Below, one piece after another: positions 32,456-40,621 of a stretch of DNA of 64,000 nt. Both the position numbers and the translations under genes were made by a program. Source of the stretch: Microbacterium sp. (GTDB taxonomy: Bacteria; Actinomycetota; Actinomycetes; Actinomycetales; Microbacteriaceae); assembly GCA_003248655.1 (NCBI GenBank), contig QFPM01000018.1, forward strand, positions 41,008 through 105,007, written 5' to 3'. Position 1 is the first letter of the stretch. The number at the start of each line of letters is the position of its first letter. The notes beneath the pieces were generated by a model. It did no database searches. It was not told the origin of the DNA and was given only the letters and a program-made list of their open reading frames with translations.

Positions 32456-33469
32456 TCAGCCGCTGCGAAGCCCCGGCGCGACGTGCTTCGCGAACTCCTC
32501 GACGATGTGCAGGTTGAACGCGACTCCCAGTTGGCTCGGGATCGTGAGCATGAGAGTGTCGGCGCTCATGACGGCGGCATCCTCGCGTAGCTGTTCGACG
32601 AGGACGTCGGGGGATGCCGCGTAGGTCTTGCCGAACGTCGAACGGAAGCCGTCGATGTAGCCGATGCCGTCGCCCTCCTGGCTGTGCCCGAAGTAGAGCT
32701 CGTCTTCGGCGGTCGTGATCGGGAAGACCGAGCGGCTGACCGAGACCCGCGGGGTTCCGGGGTGTCCGGCATCCTTCCACGCGGCGCGGAAGCGGTCGAT
32801 CTGCTCGGCCTGCAGCACGTCGAACGGGCGGCCATCGGCCTCGGTGACGAGCGTCGACGACATGAGGTTGAGGCCCGTGCGGCCCGCCCACTCGGCGGTC
32901 TCGCGCGAGCCGGCGCCCCACCAGATGCGGCTCCGGAGCCCCGGCGAGTGCGGCTCGATGCGCTGCATTCCCGTGCCGCCGCCGAACGGCGAGTTCGCGT
33001 CGCGCTCGGCGAGGCCTTCGCCGCCGATCGCGCGCCAGAACAGGTCGAAGTGCTCGCGCGCGAGATCGGCGCCGCGCGGGTCGTCGCCCGTGTAGCCGAA
33101 CTTCTCGTAGCCGCGCACGACCGTCTCGGGTGAGCCGCGGCTGACGCCGAGCGCGAGGCGCCCGTCGGAGATCAGGTCGACGGCGGCGGCCTCTTCGGCG
33201 AGGTAGAGCGGGTTCTCGTAGCGCATGTCGATGACGCCCGTGCCCATCTCGATGTTCTCGGTCTTCGCGGCGATCGCGGCGAGCAGCGGCATGGGCGACG
33301 CCTGCTGGCGCGCGAAGTGGTGCACGCGGAAGTAGATGCCGTTCGCGCCCAGCTCGTCCATGCCCTGGGCGAGGTCGATCGCCTGGTGCAGCATGTCGCC
33401 GGCGGTGAGCTCGCGCCCGCCGCCGAGCGGTCCGTAGTGTCCGAACGAGAGGGTTCCGAAGCGTTGCAT
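32456..33469 (-). CDS. LLM-class flavin (F420/FMN)-dependent oxidoreductase
   Basis: A 337-residue luciferase-like monooxygenase. The TIM barrel begins MQRFGTLSFGHYGP; NGIYFRVHHFARQQASP, MGTGVIDMRYENPLYLAEEAA and GRLALGVSRGSPETV are typical of the class. The start at 33469 agrees with relatives; the longer open frame runs into the GAGAAACCA repeats and is rejected. Cofactor (F420 or FMN) cannot be decided. It is divergent from an aldo/keto reductase across a repeat array. Confidence 0.88.
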   Translation of the reverse strand: MQRFGTLSFGHYGPLGGGRELTAGDMLHQAIDLAQGMDELGANGIYFRVHHFARQQASPMPLLAAIAAKTENIEMGTGVIDMRYENPLYLAEEAAAVDLISDGRLALGVSRGSPETVVRGYEKFGYTGDDPRGADLAREHFDLFWRAIGGEGLAERDANSPFGGGTGMQRIEPHSPGLRSRIWWGAGSRETAEWAGRTGLNLMSSTLVTEADGRPFDVLQAEQIDRFRAAWKDAGHPGTPRVSVSRSVFPITTAEDELYFGHSQEGDGIGYIDGFRSTFGKTYAASPDVLVEQLREDAAVMSADTLMLTIPSQLGVAFNLHIVEEFAKHVAPGLRSG

Positions 33470-33561
33470 GTCGTCTGCAACGGTACGCCGGTCGTGTCTA
33501 TTCCAGTGAATGGATGCCGTCGGCATCCGCCCCGGGCATCCGCACCGGGCGTCGGCCCGTC

Positions 33562-33646
33562 GAGAAACCATTCTGTCGCGCGAGAAACCACGCTCGCGCC
33601 GAGAAACCACGGGAGCGCTGGTTTCTCAGCGCGCAGGTGGTTTCTC
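33562..33646. repeat. GAGAAACCA array A
   Basis: Three direct copies of GAGAAACCA (33562, 33582, 33601) are followed by two inverted copies TGGTTTCTC (33619, 33638), spaced about 20 bases. The third and fourth form a 9-bp stem with a nine-base loop. The same word forms an array at 50978-51082. The array lies in the promoter gap between two divergent redox genes. Confidence 0.8.
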
Positions 33647-33698
33647 GGCGGCGACGAGGCGCGGAATACACGGCGCGCGGGCGTGCTTGGATCGGAGT

Positions 33699-34649
33699 AT
33701 GACCCGCATCGGTACGAGTAGCCTCGACGTCTTTCCCCTCGCCCTCGGCGGCAACGTGTTCGGCTGGACGGCCGACCGCGATGAGTCGCTTCGCATCCTG
33801 GATGCCTTCCACGCTGGCGGCGGCAACTTCATCGACACCGCCGACTCGTACAGCGCGTGGGCGCCGGGGCACACGGGCGGCGAAAGCGAGACCATCATCG
33901 GCGAATGGCTCGCGAGCCGGAAGCCCGAGGGTGTCACCGTCGCGACGAAGGTCAGCCAGCATCCGCAGTTCAAGGGACTCGCCGCGGCGAACGTGCGAGC
34001 GGCAGCCGAGGCCTCCCTGGAGCGGCTCGGGGTCGAGTCGATCGACCTCTACTACGCCCACTTCGACGATGCCGAGACGCCGCTCGAAGAGACGGTCGCG
34101 GCGTTCGGCCAGCTCGTGTCGGACGGGCTCGTGCGCTACACGGCGGTCTCGAACTACTCGGCCGAGCGCATCCGCGACTGGGTGCGCATCGCGCGCGATC
34201 TCGGCGTCGCCGAGCCGGTCGCGATCCAGCCGCACTACAACCTCGTCCACCGCGAGACGGAGAACGACATCGTGCCCGTCGCGGAGGAGCTCGGACTCTC
34301 GCTCGTGCCGTACTTCTCGCTTGCGAAGGGGTTCCTGACCGGCAAATACCGCTCGCTGGATGCCGAGGGGCAGCCCTCGCCGCGCGCCTCGGCCGCGGCG
34401 GCCTACGCGACGCCGCAGGGCCTGCAGATCCTCGAGGTGCTGGAGCGGGTCGGCGCGGCGCACGGCGTCTCGATCGCCGCGACCGCGCTCGCGTGGCTGC
34501 GCGCCAAGCCGACCGTCGTCGCGCCGATCGCGTCGGCCTCGACGCTCGCACAGCTGCCCGACCTGCTGGACGGCGCGCGTACGGATCTCACCGCCGACGA
34601 GGTCGCCGCGCTCGACGAGATCTCGGAGTGGACGCCGCTCGACATGTGA
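33699..34649 (+). CDS. Aldo/keto reductase
   Basis: A 316-residue (alpha/beta)8 NADPH-dependent carbonyl reductase. Catalytic residues are visible in NFIDTADSYSAW (Asp and Tyr), VTVATKV (Lys) and YYAHFDD (His). The C-terminal cofactor segment reads VVAPIASASTLAQL. It belongs to the YghZ/Tas-like AKR group seen in many actinobacteria. The start is ATG at 33699 with GGAG close before it; the array of repeats ends 52 bases upstream. Confidence 0.9.
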   Translation: MTRIGTSSLDVFPLALGGNVFGWTADRDESLRILDAFHAGGGNFIDTADSYSAWAPGHTGGESETIIGEWLASRKPEGVTVATKVSQHPQFKGLAAANVRAAAEASLERLGVESIDLYYAHFDDAETPLEETVAAFGQLVSDGLVRYTAVSNYSAERIRDWVRIARDLGVAEPVAIQPHYNLVHRETENDIVPVAEELGLSLVPYFSLAKGFLTGKYRSLDAEGQPSPRASAAAAYATPQGLQILEVLERVGAAHGVSIAATALAWLRAKPTVVAPIASASTLAQLPDLLDGARTDLTADEVAALDEISEWTPLDM

Positions 34650-34694
34650 GCGCGCCCGAGTGACCCGAGTGGCCCGCGCGCGGCCTACGCGGCA

Positions 34695-35039
34695 CTAGAA
34701 GTCGAGGAAGTCGCCGAGCCACGTGCGCACCTCGGCGAGACACTCGGCGGTGATCACTCCGGCGAACCCCGTCAGCCGGTCGCGGCTGAGCGTGCGGGGC
34801 TGCTCGGTCATGATCCACGAGGGGCGGTCGAGCCCGCTCGGTCCCTCGACGCGCACGTGGTTCGGCCACCCGCGGTAGGCGGTCGTGATCGGCAGGCAGA
34901 TCACCAGCGTCGTGACGACGTCGAGGTATTCGGCCGACGCGATCACGAGGACGGGGCGATGACCACCTTGTTCGCGGCCGCGGACGGGCTCGAGGGATGC
35001 CCACGCGACCGTGCCAGGCGCGAGGTCGAGGGTGCTCAA
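34695..35039 (-). CDS. MazF/PemK-type mRNA interferase toxin
   Basis: A 114-residue toxin of the PemK/MazF fold, an SH3-like ribonuclease that cuts mRNA at short sequences. It shows GHRPVLVIASAEY (the conserved RPVLV region), VICLPITTAYRGWPNHV and a C-terminal helix after GFAGVITAE. It starts with TTG at 35039 in a TTGA overlap with the antitoxin stop, so the toxin is made only after the antitoxin. The weak TTG start may keep the toxin level low. Confidence 0.85.
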   Translation of the reverse strand: MSTLDLAPGTVAWASLEPVRGREQGGHRPVLVIASAEYLDVVTTLVICLPITTAYRGWPNHVRVEGPSGLDRPSWIMTEQPRTLSRDRLTGFAGVITAECLAEVRTWLGDFLDF

Positions 35040-35269
35040 CCGACGTCGCGGAGTTCGGTCGACTCCCACTCGCGCGCCTCGTCGAGGTGGGCGGCGACCA
35101 CGGCATCCGGGGTCGCGGCGATCGCCGCGGCGAGGCGCGCGAGACGCTCGCGGCGGTCCTCGGCATCCGCCAGCACGGCGAGGTGACCACCCAGCGTCAG
35201 GCCGTGTCGAGCGGCCTGCGCCTTGAGCCGGTCGCGCAACGCATCGTCGACCTTGATCGTCGTGGTCAT
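35036..35269 (-). CDS. MazE-like ribbon-helix-helix antitoxin
   Basis: A 77-residue antitoxin. MTTTIKVDDALRDRLKAQA is a ribbon-helix-helix DNA-binding start; the acidic C-terminal half (HLDEAREWESTELRDVG) would wrap and neutralise the toxin. It precedes and overlaps the toxin gene. A 13-bp palindrome covers its start codon, fitting the usual autorepression by the antitoxin-toxin complex. Confidence 0.82.
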   Translation of the reverse strand: MTTTIKVDDALRDRLKAQAARHGLTLGGHLAVLADAEDRRERLARLAAAIAATPDAVVAAHLDEAREWESTELRDVG

Positions 35270-35280
35270 ACTTTGAGTAT
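35268..35280. promoter_or_regulatory. Operator palindrome at the antitoxin start
   Basis: ATACT-N3-AGTAT overlaps the first two bases of the antitoxin coding strand and is AT-rich in a GC-rich setting. A bound antitoxin would block both promoter and start. Divergent GNAT gene begins 54 bases away. Confidence 0.55.
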
Positions 35281-35333
35281 ACGGGGTGACGTCCGGCGAT
35301 TCGCGCGGTGCCCGGCATCCGTACGCTGGTCAC

Positions 35334-35843
35334 ATGACCGACACCGACGCTCGCACGCTACCTGACGGCGCCGTGCTCCGGCCCGCCGCCGAGGGCGACG
35401 TGGCTGGAATCCTCGCGCTCATCCACGCCCTCGCGGTCTATGAACGCGAGCCGGATGCCGTGGACAACACCGTCGACGCCCTGCGCGAGAGCCTGTTCGG
35501 CGGAGACCCGCGCGTCTTCGCGCACGTCGTCGACCGCGGCGGCGAGATCGTCGGCATCGCGATCTGGTTCCTCACCTACTCGACCTGGACGGGGCGACAC
35601 GGCATCTGGCTCGAAGACCTGTACGTCGAGGAGGCGTGCCGGGGGAGCGGCTACGGCAGGGCGCTGATGTCGGCGCTCGCCGAGTTGTGCGTCCTGCGCG
35701 GGTACGGGCGGTTCGAGTGGACGGTGCTCGACTGGAACGCACCCTCCATCGCGTTCTATCGGTCGCTCGGCGCGGCGCCGATGGACGAGTGGACGACGCA
35801 GCGTCTCACCGGCGACGCGCTCGTCGCACTCGCCCGCGGTTGA
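35334..35843 (+). CDS. GNAT acetyltransferase, diamine/spermidine-type
   Basis: A 169-residue acetyltransferase resembling the spermidine/spermine N-acetyltransferase group. It shows VYEREPDAV near residue 40, then IWLEDLYVEEACRGSGYGRALM with the acetyl-CoA loop, and WNAPSIAFYRSLGA near the end, all features of that group. The start at 35334 is preferred to the ATG at 35286, which lies in the operator region. Substrate assignment is tentative. Confidence 0.85.
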   Translation: MTDTDARTLPDGAVLRPAAEGDVAGILALIHALAVYEREPDAVDNTVDALRESLFGGDPRVFAHVVDRGGEIVGIAIWFLTYSTWTGRHGIWLEDLYVEEACRGSGYGRALMSALAELCVLRGYGRFEWTVLDWNAPSIAFYRSLGAAPMDEWTTQRLTGDALVALARG

Positions 35844-35895
35844 CACCGCGGCCCGCGACCCGCCGCGTGTCGGCGGTGCGGAGTACGCTCGCGGC

Positions 35896-36984
35896 ATGCA
35901 CCACCTCACGCGCGACGAGGCCCGCCGCATCGCCGTGCGCGCGCAGCTGCTCGATGCCGACCGGCCAGGCGATGTCGTCGAGGTCGCCGAGCAGATCGGG
36001 TCGATCAAGATCGACCCCACGGCGACGATCGCGCCCGCCGAGCAGGCGATCCCGTGGAGCCGCATCGGGTGGTCGTACGAGCCCGGGCAGCTGAAGAAAG
36101 CAGTCGAGGACGATCGGCTGATCTTCGAGCACGCGGGGCAGTTCCGGCCCGCAAGCCACCTGCCGCTCATGGCCGCGCGCCTGCGAGCGCGAGAACTGCG
36201 CCCGGCGACCGTCGAGTACCTCGAGGCCAACCGGGACTTCCGCGCCGACATCGTCGCGCGGCTGCGCGCCGAGGGGCCGCTGCAGGCCTCCGACATTCCC
36301 GACACGAGCGTCGTCCGACGCAGCAACGAGGGCGGCTGGTACAGCTCGAACGAAGTGCCGCGAATGCTCGAGCTTCTCGAGGCGATCGGCGAGGTCGCGA
36401 TCGTCGCGCGGACCGGTCCGAGCGGCCGCCAGCGCGTATGGGATCTCACCGAGCGCGCCTGGCCGAAGGATCTGCCCGTGTACGACGCCGACGAGGCCGA
36501 AGAGCTGCTGCAGGCGCGGCGATTGCAGGCGCTGGGCATTGCGCGCCGCAAGGTCAACTGGTCGAACGTCGGCGATGCGGGTGACGCGGCATCCGTCGAG
36601 GGGAGCGCGTGGAAGTGGCGCGTCGATCCCGACGCGATCGCGGCGCTGAGCGACGACCCCGGCGGGCGTGTCGCGATCATGAACCCCTACGACCGCATGC
36701 TGTTCGACCGTCCGCGGCTGAAAGAGCTCTTCGACTTCGACTACACCGTCGAGCAGTTCAAGCCGAAGAATCAGCGCATCTACGGCTACTTCACGTACCC
36801 GATCCTCGTCGGCGACCGCTTCGTCGGTCAGCTGGACGCCGCGCTCGACAAGAAGAAGGAGAACCTCGTCGTGACGGCCGTGCACGAGATGACGGACCTC
36901 GACCCGGAAGAGCGCGAGATGGTGGATGCCGAGATCGACGACCTCGCGCAGTGGCTCGGCGTGCCGGTCGTGCGTGCCCGGTGA
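35896..36984 (+). CDS. Winged-helix DNA-binding protein of the YcaQ/AlkZ family
   Basis: A 362-residue member of the HTH_42 superfamily (YcaQ, AlkZ), which includes DNA glycosylases that unhook interstrand crosslinks. It has the N-terminal LTRDEARRIAVRAQLL, tandem winged helices, and a C-terminal domain with MNPYDRMLFDRPRLKELFDF. The catalytic pocket of AlkZ has a Q-x-Q or Q-x-D motif; here the matching spot reads IKIDPTATIAPAEQ, so only the aspartate is kept. Activity may differ from that of characterised enzymes. Confidence 0.83.
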   Translation: MHHLTRDEARRIAVRAQLLDADRPGDVVEVAEQIGSIKIDPTATIAPAEQAIPWSRIGWSYEPGQLKKAVEDDRLIFEHAGQFRPASHLPLMAARLRARELRPATVEYLEANRDFRADIVARLRAEGPLQASDIPDTSVVRRSNEGGWYSSNEVPRMLELLEAIGEVAIVARTGPSGRQRVWDLTERAWPKDLPVYDADEAEELLQARRLQALGIARRKVNWSNVGDAGDAASVEGSAWKWRVDPDAIAALSDDPGGRVAIMNPYDRMLFDRPRLKELFDFDYTVEQFKPKNQRIYGYFTYPILVGDRFVGQLDAALDKKKENLVVTAVHEMTDLDPEEREMVDAEIDDLAQWLGVPVVRAR

Positions 36985-37017
36985 CGCGTGTCGGAGGGCG
37001 GGTCTAGGGTGACCGGC

Positions 37018-37986
37018 ATGAGCGACGTGACGGACGAGGTGTTGGAGTGGCTCCTCGACTCCGACCCGACGCTGCGCTGGCAGGTCGAGCGCGACCTCGC
37101 GGGCGAGCCCGAGGAGGTCTGGGCGGCGACGCGCGCCCGCATCGCGACCGAGGGTGACGGTGCGCGACTGCTCGCACACCAGGATGCCGACGGCCGCTGG
37201 GCGGGCGGCGCGTTCTTCCCCGCCGACGTCGACTTCGAGACGCAGGATGACACTCCCGGCCAGCCCTACACCGCGACGACGTGGACCCTCACGACGCTGC
37301 GCGAGTGGGGGCTGGATGCCGGCACTCTCGCCGGCACCGCCGACCTTCTCGCGGCGCATGCGCGGTGGGAGTACGACGACCTGCCCTACTGGGACGGTGA
37401 GGTCGACGTCTGCATCAACGCGATGACGCTCGCCAACGGCGCGTGGCTCGGGCGTGACATGACCCCGCTCGCCGACTGGTTCCCCGCGCATCAGCTCGCC
37501 GACGGCGGCTGGAACTGCGAATGGGTCGACGGATCGGTGCGCTCGTCGTTCCACTCGACGATCAACGCCGTGCGGGGGCTGCTCGCCTACGAGCAGCTGA
37601 CCGGCGACACGAGCGTCACCGCTGCGCGCCGCCGCGGCGAGGACTACCTGCTCGCGCGGAACCTGCGCGAGCGCCTCACGACCGGCGAGCAGGTCGGCCC
37701 CTGGACCGACCTCATCGTCTACCCGTACCGTGCGCCGTTCACGGCGCTCAAGGCGATCGATCACGTCACGACCGCGGCGCTGCACGACGGCATCCGGCCC
37801 GACCCTCGCGCCGAGGCGACGGTCGACCGCGTGCGGGCGGCGCGACAGAGCGACGGGCGGTGGCTACAGGGGTATCACTTTCCCGGTGACGTGTGGTTTC
37901 CGCTGGATGTGCCCGTCGGCGAACCGTCGAAGTGGGTGACCTTTCTCGCGCTGCGCGCCCTCGCGAGGTGGGATGCCGCGCGCTGA
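37018..37986 (+). CDS. Squalene-cyclase-fold protein of unknown function
   Basis: A 322-residue soluble protein with an alpha/alpha-barrel of the terpene cyclase/prenyltransferase type. Repeats of the QW kind are visible: HQDADGRWAGGAFF, HQLADGGWNCEW and RQSDGRWLQGYHF. It lacks the DXDD motif of real squalene cyclases, so it is unlikely to cyclise terpenes. Similar stand-alone proteins occur in many actinobacteria without known function. The ATG at 37018 is 33 bases after the YcaQ-like gene. Confidence 0.78.
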   Translation: MSDVTDEVLEWLLDSDPTLRWQVERDLAGEPEEVWAATRARIATEGDGARLLAHQDADGRWAGGAFFPADVDFETQDDTPGQPYTATTWTLTTLREWGLDAGTLAGTADLLAAHARWEYDDLPYWDGEVDVCINAMTLANGAWLGRDMTPLADWFPAHQLADGGWNCEWVDGSVRSSFHSTINAVRGLLAYEQLTGDTSVTAARRRGEDYLLARNLRERLTTGEQVGPWTDLIVYPYRAPFTALKAIDHVTTAALHDGIRPDPRAEATVDRVRAARQSDGRWLQGYHFPGDVWFPLDVPVGEPSKWVTFLALRALARWDAAR

Positions 37987-38001
37987 CGGCACCCTCCGTG
38001 A

Positions 38002-39087
38002 CTACGACCGCTCGTCGCCGCGCGGGGCGAGGGCCAGGTCAACCTGTTCCTCGGTCGTGAGGGGGGCGTGCGTGATGAGGTCGTGCATGAACGCGAGCTT
38101 GCGTTGCACGGGCGCGCTGATCGTGAACGGGTAGAGGTCAGCAAGCCCCATCGACCGGTTGATCCGGTTGAAACCCTGCGACAGGGCCTCCCAGTCGCTG
38201 AGCAACCGCCCGACCGGCTCGTCGCGGTAATCGTCCTCGGGGACGACGTCGACGTCACGGCGGGTGGCCGCGGCATCCATGTGGATTCCCAGCGCCGCCG
38301 CGGTCTGCAACGTGCCGACGATGTGCAGATAATGTGCGAAGGTCTCGGCGAAGTCCTCCCACGGGTGCATCGTCGCGTACTCGGAAATGTAGGAGCTCTG
38401 CCAGTCGGCGGGCGCGCCCGTCGCGTAGTGGCGCTGGATGGCGTCCTGATAGCTCGCCCGCTCATCACCGAAGAGGTCGCGGCACTCCGCCCACGCGGCA
38501 TCCCCCTGGATGAGCACGTTCTGGAAGTAGTGGCCGGTCTCGTGTCGCAGGTGCCCGAGGAGGGTGCGGTAGGGCTCGCCCAGGCGCACCCGCAGCGCTT
38601 CGCGCACCTCGTCGAGGCTCTCGGCGAGGTCTATCGTGATGATGCCGTTCGCGTGGCCGATGATGACACGCTTTCCGTCGGATCGGCTCGAGAGCAGGTC
38701 GAAGCCGAGCCCGCCCGGTTGCACGTCCCACGGCACGATTGGGAGGCCGAGGTCGCCGAGCTGCAGGATCAGTCGACGCTTTGCCTCTTCGGTCTTCGCA
38801 AGCTTTTCGAGGGCGATCGTGTCGGACGAGTCGGGCCGCGCACGGGTCAGGCGGCACGAGAAGCAGCGGCCGGAGGGTGCGTCTTCGCGCACGAGCCAGT
38901 TGCACCCCCAGTCGCGTTCGGAACACGTGTACCAGGTGACGTCGTCGACGGTGGCGCGCCCGGAGCGGATGCCGACGAATACGCGGTCGATGATCTGGAA
39001 TCCGACCTCCGTACTGCAGGCGGGGCAGACGAGCGTGTCGAGGTAGATGAAGCGGCGGCACGAGGGGCAGCGCGGAGTGGTGCTCAC
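38002..39087 (-). CDS. Zinc-ribbon protein with putative metallopeptidase domain
   Basis: A 361-residue protein. The first 90 residues hold two zinc ribbons: CPSC with CPAC, then a second set of cysteines in YTCSERDWGCNW and CFSC. The rest is a putative zinc-dependent peptidase domain with HLRHETGHYFQ as the HExxH-like motif (H-E-T-G-H) and a downstream acidic residue in EDFAETFAHYLH. The start GTG at 39087 lies just before the first ribbon. Members are widespread and uncharacterised; the pair of ribbons suggests nucleic acid or protein binding. Confidence 0.83.
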   Translation of the reverse strand: MSTTPRCPSCRRFIYLDTLVCPACSTEVGFQIIDRVFVGIRSGRATVDDVTWYTCSERDWGCNWLVREDAPSGRCFSCRLTRARPDSSDTIALEKLAKTEEAKRRLILQLGDLGLPIVPWDVQPGGLGFDLLSSRSDGKRVIIGHANGIITIDLAESLDEVREALRVRLGEPYRTLLGHLRHETGHYFQNVLIQGDAAWAECRDLFGDERASYQDAIQRHYATGAPADWQSSYISEYATMHPWEDFAETFAHYLHIVGTLQTAAALGIHMDAAATRRDVDVVPEDDYRDEPVGRLLSDWEALSQGFNRINRSMGLADLYPFTISAPVQRKLAFMHDLITHAPLTTEEQVDLALAPRGDERS

Positions 39088-39229
39088 TGGCCCAACGTAC
39101 CGGCGAGATGGGCCCGATGTCACGATTCTCGCGCGTCACACGGGGACACGCGATTCGCGTCGGCGAGGGCCGGGCGGCCACGATGGTCGTGGTGACGCAT
39201 GCCCGACGCGTCGCAGACGGAGGGATGCC

Positions 39230-40621
39230 ATGGCCACGCGCGGATTCAGCACGAGGCAGCTGCACGAGCGCGACCGCGCGTCGGCGCCGAACGCACGGGC
39301 GACCCCGATCTACCTGACGGCCGGATTCGAGTTCGACGAGTACGAGGCGGCGGCCGCCCACTTCAACGAGGGTCGCGGGTACGCGTACTCGCGCATCGCC
39401 AATCCCACCGTCGACGCCGTCGAGCACACGCTCGCCGCGCTCGAGGGCGGATCGCAGGCACTGCTGCTGGCGAGTGGGCAAGCGGCGACGAGCGTCGCGC
39501 TGCTGGCGCTCGTCGAGTCCGGTCAGCATCTCGTCTCGTCAACGCACATCTATGAGGGAACGCGCGGGCTCTTCCGCGACCACTTTGACCGCCTCGGCGT
39601 CGCGACGACTTTCGTCGACGACATCGACGACCTGGATGCCTGGGCAGCGGCCATCCGGCCCGAGACCCGGGCGCTGTTCACCGAGTCGATCTCGAACGCC
39701 GCGAACCGGCTCGTCGACGTCGCTGCGCTCGCCGACCTCGCGCATCGCCACGGCATCCCGCTCGTCGTCGACAACACGTTCGGGACGCCCTATCTGCTAC
39801 GTCCGATCGAACATGGCGCGGATGTCGTGGTGCACTCCGCGAGTAAGTTCCTCGCGGGGCACGGGAGCGTACTGGGCGGAGCGATCGTCGACAGCGGACG
39901 GTTCGACGCCGCGGCATCCGGGCATCTCTTTCCGCATCTGGTCGCGCCGGGGCGTGGCGGACTGCCGAGCATCGTCGAACGAGTCGGCGGCGACGCCCGC
40001 ATCGCGTACGCGCGTGAGAGCGTCGCTCCGCGGTTCGGGCCGACGCCCTCGCCGCTGAACGCCTTTCTCATCGGGCAGGGGATCGAGACGCTGAGCCTGC
40101 GGGTCGAGCGGCAGAGCGCGAACGCGCTCGCCGTCGCGCAGTGGCTCGCCGGGCGGCCCGAGGTCGTGGCTGTCGATTACGTCGGACTCCACTCGCACCC
40201 CGATCATGCCCTCGCGGAGCGCTACCTGCCGGGCGGCTTCGGCTCGGTGTTCAGCTTCGAGCTGCGCGGCGGAGCCGAGGGTGCGCGGCGGTTCGTCGAG
40301 GCGCTCGAGGTCTTCACCCACATGACGCACCTGGGCGACGTGCGCTCGCTGGTGTTGCACCCGGCATCCACGTCGCACGCGTTCCTGAGCGACGAAGAGC
40401 GCGCGTCGGTCGGTGTCGCGCCCGGGACGCTGCGGCTGTCGATTGGCATCGAGGATGCCGCGGACCTTATCGACGATCTCGCGCAGGCGCTCGAGGCCGC
40501 GGCCGGGGCGCCGGAGACTGTCAGCGTGCCGGCGACGGCCGGCGTACCCGAGACGGCCGGGGTTCCGGAAACGGCCGGCGTGCCCGAGACGGCCGGGGTG
40601 CCCGAGACGGCCTCGTTGTGA
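39230..40621 (+). CDS. O-acetylhomoserine sulfhydrylase/Cys-Met metabolism PLP enzyme
   Basis: A 463-residue PLP enzyme of the gamma-synthase/lyase group that likely captures sulfide onto O-acetylhomoserine. It shows TPIYLTAGFEFD, RIANPTVDAVEHTLAALEGG, the binding strand VVDNTFGTPYL and the PLP lysine in VVHSASKFLAGHG. GGAGGG precedes the ATG at 39230. The C-terminus is odd: after the usual end, six near-identical six-residue units (consensus AGVPET) from an 18-bp tandem repeat extend it. The next gene starts inside the stop (GTGA), so the two are coupled. Confidence 0.9.
   Translation: MATRGFSTRQLHERDRASAPNARATPIYLTAGFEFDEYEAAAAHFNEGRGYAYSRIANPTVDAVEHTLAALEGGSQALLLASGQAATSVALLALVESGQHLVSSTHIYEGTRGLFRDHFDRLGVATTFVDDIDDLDAWAAAIRPETRALFTESISNAANRLVDVAALADLAHRHGIPLVVDNTFGTPYLLRPIEHGADVVVHSASKFLAGHGSVLGGAIVDSGRFDAAASGHLFPHLVAPGRGGLPSIVERVGGDARIAYARESVAPRFGPTPSPLNAFLIGQGIETLSLRVERQSANALAVAQWLAGRPEVVAVDYVGLHSHPDHALAERYLPGGFGSVFSFELRGGAEGARRFVEALEVFTHMTHLGDVRSLVLHPASTSHAFLSDEERASVGVAPGTLRLSIGIEDAADLIDDLAQALEAAAGAPETVSVPATAGVPETAGVPETAGVPETAGVPETASL
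40505..40612 (+). repeat. 18-bp tandem repeat at the 3' end of the PLP enzyme
   Basis: Six 18-bp units (consensus GGCGTGCCCGAGACGGCC) run without gaps; the last four are nearly identical and the first two degenerate. The period is in frame and gives a VPET-rich tail. It ends five bases before the GTG of the next gene. Confidence 0.8.
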
